Positions 26,401-29,549 of a stretch of DNA of 29,549 nucleotides are shown here, piece by piece. Location of the stretch: the NCBI GenBank assembly GCA_002887195.1, contig PJAB01000332.1, forward strand, positions 1-29,549, written 5' to 3'. The notes beneath the pieces are model-generated. The model had not been told where the DNA came from. It did not search any database and saw nothing but the letters and a program-made list of their open reading frames with translations. Each line of letters starts with the position of its first letter. Position 1 is the stretch's first letter. The DNA comes from Chrysochromulina parva (Eukaryota; Haptophyta; Prymnesiales; Chrysochromulinaceae). The translations under genes were made by a program, and so were the position numbers.

Positions 26401-29109
26401 GGGTCCCCTTCGCGACTACTCGGCCAAGGTGGTCGCGTGGGGGCGGCAGGCACACACCCTCCTCGACGGCTGCGCGGCCGCCGCCGCCGCCGCCGCGGCC
26501 GGCGCCCAGAACGGCGCGACGGGCGCGGCCGGCGGCGCTCCGACGCAGCGGGGCGCCCAGAACGGCGCGTCCGCCCAGAACGGCGCGTCCGCCCAGAACG
26601 GCGCGTCTGCCCAGAACGGCGCGTCCGCCCAGAACGGCGCGTCCGCCCAGAACGGCGCTCCTGCGCCGGCGCAGTGGCAGCGCACGGGCGGGCGCCCGCC
26701 GATGGGCGAGTTGCTTCGCGTGCAGCGCGAGGGGGCCAAGCTGCGCGTGAGTGGCGCGCTGTGGAACCAGCTGCTCGCGCACCTCGCGAAGGCTGAGGCG
26801 GCGCTCAAGACGGTGCACCGTGCGCTGACGCACTATGCGGGCCCAGTGGTGCTCGGCGAGGCGCTCGAGGCGATGGACAAGGTCGGCATTGCCTTCGACG
26901 AGGGCGCCACGCTGCGCGGGCTGCTCACCAAGTTGATCTCAGAGTACGCTCCCCTTGCGAGCTCGGCACCACTCCCCTCACCGGCACTCCCCTCGCTCGA
27001 CGTGTCCACAGCGAGCACGGCGTGCCAGCCTTTCCCCACAGCGCCGCCGCAGCGCTCCGGCCTCTACGATGGCTCCCTCGGGCTTCCGCCGCCGACGCAA
27101 CACCACCCGCTGCTGCAGCCGCTGCCCTTAGGCTCCCAGCAGGTTCCACTGCCGCCGGGCAGCGCCGTCCCGGGCAGCGCCGTCCCGGGCAGCGCCGTCC
27201 CGGGCAGCGCCGTCCTGGGTAGCGCCGTCCTGGGCTCCCAGCAGGTTCCACTGCCGCCGCCGCCCACAGTCCTGCAGCCTCCGCCGCCGGGCAGCGCCGT
27301 CCTGGGCAGCGCCGTCCTGGGCAGCGCCGTCCCGATGCACCCAACCTTCCACGGCTTCCCGCCGCAATCAGCATGCAATCAGCATGCAATCCACGGCTTC
27401 ACACCGCAGTTCACACCAAACCTCTACTACCACTTGCCCGCCGCCGCCGCTGCCGCCGCTATCCCTGTCGCGGCGCGTGTGGCCACCGCCACCGCGCTGT
27501 CCGCCGCCAGCGCCGCCGCCAGCGCCGCCGCCAGCGCCGCTGGACTGCCTGCCCGGGACGGCGCCACTTCCATCGATGCCAACGCAATCTTCGATGCCGT
27601 CGAACGCACGTTGCCCGCCACGGCGCTACCGCCCGCCACGGCGCCCCATGGCTACGAGACGCTCGCCACGGCGCCCCATGCCTCGCTCCTATGCTCCGAA
27701 GGGCTGCCGATCTCGCCCCCGCTCGAGCCGGCGCGACTGCCGCTACCCGCCACCCTCGGCGCGCCCGGCACGACGCACCTCAATGGCGCCCAGTACGACG
27801 CCAGCGCAGCGCCGTTGCATGCCCTCCCTCGGGTGGTGCACCCTCAGCGCCCGCCTCTCGGGGCGCCCAGTACGACGCCGTTCGGGGCGCCCAATACGAC
27901 GCCGTTCGGGGCGCCCAATACGACGCCGTTCGGGGCGCCCAATACGACGCCGTTTGGGGCGCCCAGTACGACGCCCATCGAGACGAACGGGGTGCCGAGC
28001 GCCGTGATGAGCGCCATGCCGCCGCCGCTCGCGACGAGCCTGCACGCCGCGAGCCACGCCGCCGCCGCCGCTCATCACGGCGCCTACGCCATGCGCCCCG
28101 GCGCTCACCACGGCGCTCCGCCGCCGCCCACGGTGGCGCCGCCTGCTGCCGTCGCCACGCGTGGCGCCGCCGAGGGCGCTCATCACGGCGCTCCGGCGGG
28201 TGCCGCCGAGCACGCGAGCGCCGTCGCGAGCGCCGAGAAGGACCTCGTCGTCGTCGGCTTGCACGGGGTGAGCCGCAAGCAAGCCGTCGGCATGCGCCTG
28301 CGCATCTATTACAACGAGGAGGGCGTCCCGGTGCCCTACGGCGGCGTCGTCGAGAGCGTCGACACCAAGCGCGGCCTCAAGGTACTCCTCGACGGCTTCT
28401 CGTGCCCATGCGCGCCCGCCTTGCATGCAAACGCTCACCACGGCGCCTTGACCTCCCCATAGGCTCACCACGGCGCCTTGACCTCCCCAAACGCTCACCA
28501 CGGCGCCTCGACCTCCCTTCACAGGTGCTCCTCGACGGCTACTCGAAGCGAGAATGGGTCACCGACGAGGACGAGTGGGAGTGGGACTACCCACCGACCG
28601 CTGGGCCGGCCGTTGGCCTCCCCGGCGGCGGGCCGCGTCCGATCGAGGCGGTGCTCGGAACGGCGCTCTTCCGTGACGTGCTCACTCGCTTGCTCAAGTC
28701 CGCCGCCACGTGCGAAGGAGCTGCCAAAGGTGAGCTGCCGCCCGCCCCGCCCTCCAAGGGCAAGCGCGCGGCCAGCGGCGCGCCAAAGGGCGCGGCCGAC
28801 GGTACGGCAGCAGCCCCCGCGGATGAGAGTGGCGCGGCGCCGCCCGAAAAAAAGCCGCGCAAGCGGCCGGCGCCCAAGACGGCGCCCAGCGCGGAGGACC
28901 AGGGCGCTGTCGTGAGCGCGCGGGAGGCCATTGACGAAATCGGCGACGAGACGGGCCAACGACGAATGACGAAACCGGCCAACGACGGACCAGGCGACCT
29001 CTCGAACGCTCACGACAGCGCTCCGTCCGGACCCTCTGCGAAGCCGACGGGAGGTGGCGGCGGATCCACGCGCAAGCGGAAGGTGGAGGCGGAGGACGCG
29101 AAGCCCTGA
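20471..29109 (+). CDS. Giant PHD / PLU-1-repeat / Tudor-like chromatin protein, eight exons
   Basis: Exons: 20471-20567, 20707-22412, 22486-22719, 22869-24212, 24275-24644, 24796-25040, 25271-28381, 28525-29109; total 2563 residues, all phases consistent. PHD1 (about 73-120) is FCFKCGSSGELILCDRCDRS, YHLHC, WACPAH. Many coiled helical units follow with the pattern LxxLLxxGxxL...LPEV..L.....A..W...A...L (for example LRDAESWTARAEAAL, METARAWAVRL-like), resembling the PLU-1 domain of KDM5/Lid demethylases. PHD2 (about 1239-1290) is YCVCRQPW, MIECEGCQGWYHITCLGI, FHCPRCC, split by an intron. Exon 7 is low-complexity Ala/Pro/Gly. A Tudor-like fold (about 2335-2395, VGMRLRIYYNEEGVPVPYGG, VDTKRGLKVLLDGYSK, DEDEWEWD) is split by the last intron. 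The tail is Lys-rich (nuclear). JmjN, ARID and JmjC are not seen. More introns in exon 7 are possible. Confidence 0.78.
22413..22511 (+). repeat. Intron 2 of the PHD gene with a perfect 26-bp flanking duplication
   Basis: The intron is 22413-22485 (73 bp, GTGCGC ... CCACAG). Its first 26 bases (22413-22438) are identical to the first 26 of exon 3 (22486-22511). The remainder is the shared motif CAAGTGCTCACCACGACGCC (22449-22468) and a C/T-rich tract. The length is not a multiple of three, so splicing is needed to keep the frame. Confidence 0.9.
22720..22868 (+). repeat. Intron 3 of the PHD gene: 10-bp tandem array
   Basis: Positions 22731-22840 are eleven copies of a 10-bp unit, consensus TGATGACCGC, with alternation to CAC and GG/TC variants. 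The donor is CAG|GTGATT at 22720 and the acceptor ATGCAG at 22868. Confidence 0.88.
24213..24290 (+). repeat. Intron 4 of the PHD gene with a 16-bp flanking duplication
   Basis: The intron 24213-24274 is 62 bp. Its first 16 bases (GTAGCGCTCGCCGAGA) match the first 16 of exon 5 (GTGGCGCTCGCCGAGA, 24275-24290) with one difference. The rest is a CCTCTGAT-type repeat ending CCCTCATCAG. Confidence 0.88.
24645..24795 (+). repeat. Intron 5 of the PHD gene: 62-bp tandem duplication
   Basis: Two copies of a 62-bp unit (24671-24732 and 24733-24794) fill most of the intron. Each copy includes GCCTTGGGG-TCGTC, which is also the end of exon 5 (24628-24643). The donor could also be GT at 24636; both give phase 1, and the one at 24645 gives better PHD spacing. 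Confidence 0.82.
25017..25127 (+). repeat. Exon 6 end duplicated inside intron 6 of the PHD gene
   Basis: The 35 bases 25017-25051, which span the exon 6 donor, recur perfectly at 25093-25127 inside intron 6 (25041-25270). The second copy continues into GAGGCCGAGCTGCTGAA, matching the start of exon 7 (GTGCGCATCGAGGAGGCTGA..). The intron ends CCCTCATCAG, like intron 4. Confidence 0.9.
26555..26662 (+). repeat. 18-bp coding tandem repeat (AQNGAS)
   Basis: Six in-frame copies of GCCCAGAACGGCGCGTCC, encoding AQNGAS five times and AQNGAP once, in exon 7. Confidence 0.93.
27155..27333 (+). repeat. 15-bp coding tandem repeats (PGSAV/LGSAV)
   Basis: Two in-frame clusters of the GSAV unit (27155-27238 and about 27289-27333), separated by a block (SQQVPLPP) that itself occurs twice, at about 27136-27156 and 27238-27259. 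Confidence 0.9.
27860..27979 (+). repeat. 24-bp coding tandem repeat (GAPNTTPF)
   Basis: Five in-frame copies encoding GAPSTTPF, GAPNTTPF three times, then GAPSTTPI. The DNA core GCGCCCAATACGACGCC is related to motifs elsewhere in exon 7 and in an Sfi1-gene intron. Confidence 0.92.
28382..28545 (+). repeat. Intron 7 of the PHD gene: flanking duplication plus three copies of the shared intron motif
   Basis: The intron is 28382-28524. Its first 21 bases match the first 21 of exon 8 (28525-28545) with two differences. Inside are three tandem copies of ACGCTCACCACGGCGCCTTG-like units (at about 28431, 28461 and 28491), each followed by ACCTCCC, then CTTCACAG. Confidence 0.9.
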
Positions 29110-29430
29110 CGAACTTCTGACGAAACCCGCGCGCGCCCCCAGAGCGGGCGGCCGCAAGCGCGCGGCGGCGGAGGCCGTAGAGGCCGCGACCGCAGCAGCA
29201 GCGCCGCAGCAGTAGCGCCCGCGGCGGCAGCCACGGCTGTGCCGCTGTGGCGACGAGCCGTTAAACTATTACCTTGTACCCTGGCTCAGCATTTACCTAC
29301 GGAGACGTATCCAGGCTGCTGCGTGCGCCGCGGAGACATGTATCGTGTAAGTTGTGAGGTCACTTCACCCGAATTATTTATCCTGATTGCCATGCAAGCT
29401 AATTAGTCGACACACACAAGTAACTAAACC
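29110..29430. other. 3' flank of the PHD gene
   Basis: GC-rich to about 29260, then AT-richer. It probably holds the 3' UTR and end of the PHD transcript. No gene seen. Confidence 0.4.
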
Positions 29431-29549
29431 GTCTTCTCTGTGCATCACAAGTTAGGGATGATGATTTATAATCGGCATGCCCGAGAGCTGGCCACTAAGG
29501 GCCGAGCTCTGAGTCCCCCTATCTATACAGTACGGGTATGGGAGGGTGG
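29431..29549 (-). pseudogene. Partial copy of the NDC1-like gene 3' end
   Basis: Positions 29431-29482 are a close copy (about 46 of 52 positions by eye) of 18072-18122, the stop codon region of the NDC1-like gene. On the minus strand it would encode GMPIINHHP and stop, against GMLIINHHP in the gene. Beyond that the frame is open to the window edge but no longer resembles NDC1. It may be a fragment, or the last exon of a paralogue that continues outside the window. Confidence 0.55.

Noticed and set aside
27373..28524. Upstream part of the plus-strand frame that carries exon 8
   Set aside because: Before 28525 it is an Arg/His-rich shadow of exon 7; only the part after the acceptor is coding.

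Overview
This is a window of nuclear DNA from a GC-rich, intron-bearing microalga. Spliced genes with GT-AG introns, a mitochondrial acyl-CoA dehydrogenase, an ER Qa-SNARE, a transmembrane nucleoporin and a nuclear copy of the plastid gene ycf34 together point to a photosynthetic eukaryote. ycf34 is plastid-encoded in red-lineage plastids, so a complex red plastid (haptophyte- or stramenopile-like) is my inference; the exact lineage cannot be fixed from this sequence alone. All product names rest on recognising family motifs by eye; no database search was run. || Layout: 1-678 (-) is the start of a DUF1538-type permease. 941-3283 (+) is an HPAT-like Golgi arabinosyltransferase. 3759-6503 (+) is a TPR/fibronectin III/EF-hand protein with one intron. 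7195-8202 (-) is syntaxin-18. 8329-8901 (+) is nuclear ycf34 with one intron. 9207-10546 (+) is short-chain acyl-CoA dehydrogenase with one intron. 11272-11496 (-) and 11720-12187 (+) are two small unknown genes. 12667-15961 (-) is a five-exon EF-hand plus Sfi1-like tryptophan-repeat protein. 16321-16794 (+) is MBF1. 17381-17791 (-) is an FLZ-like zinc finger protein. 18091-20306 (-) is an NDC1-like nucleoporin. 20471-29109 (+) is an eight-exon giant PHD/PLU-1-repeat/Tudor-like chromatin protein of about 2560 residues. || The genes are packed tightly, often as divergent pairs with short shared promoters (126 bp between syntaxin-18 and ycf34; 164 bp between NDC1 and the PHD gene). They are functionally unrelated housekeeping genes, as is usual in a compact eukaryotic genome. 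|| The most unusual signal is in the introns. Several introns of the PHD gene, and introns of the NDC1 and Sfi1-like genes, look recently gained. Their first bases copy the first bases of the downstream exon (up to 26 bp, perfect), so each intron is bracketed by a direct duplication. Four introns in three genes carry the same motif, CAAGTGCTCACCACGGCGCC or a near match, always in the sense of the host gene and mostly followed by a C-rich tract and CAG. Others are built of short tandem repeats. This is what introner-like elements or tandem-duplication intron gain should look like. Related short units also appear inside the coding exon 7 of the PHD gene.
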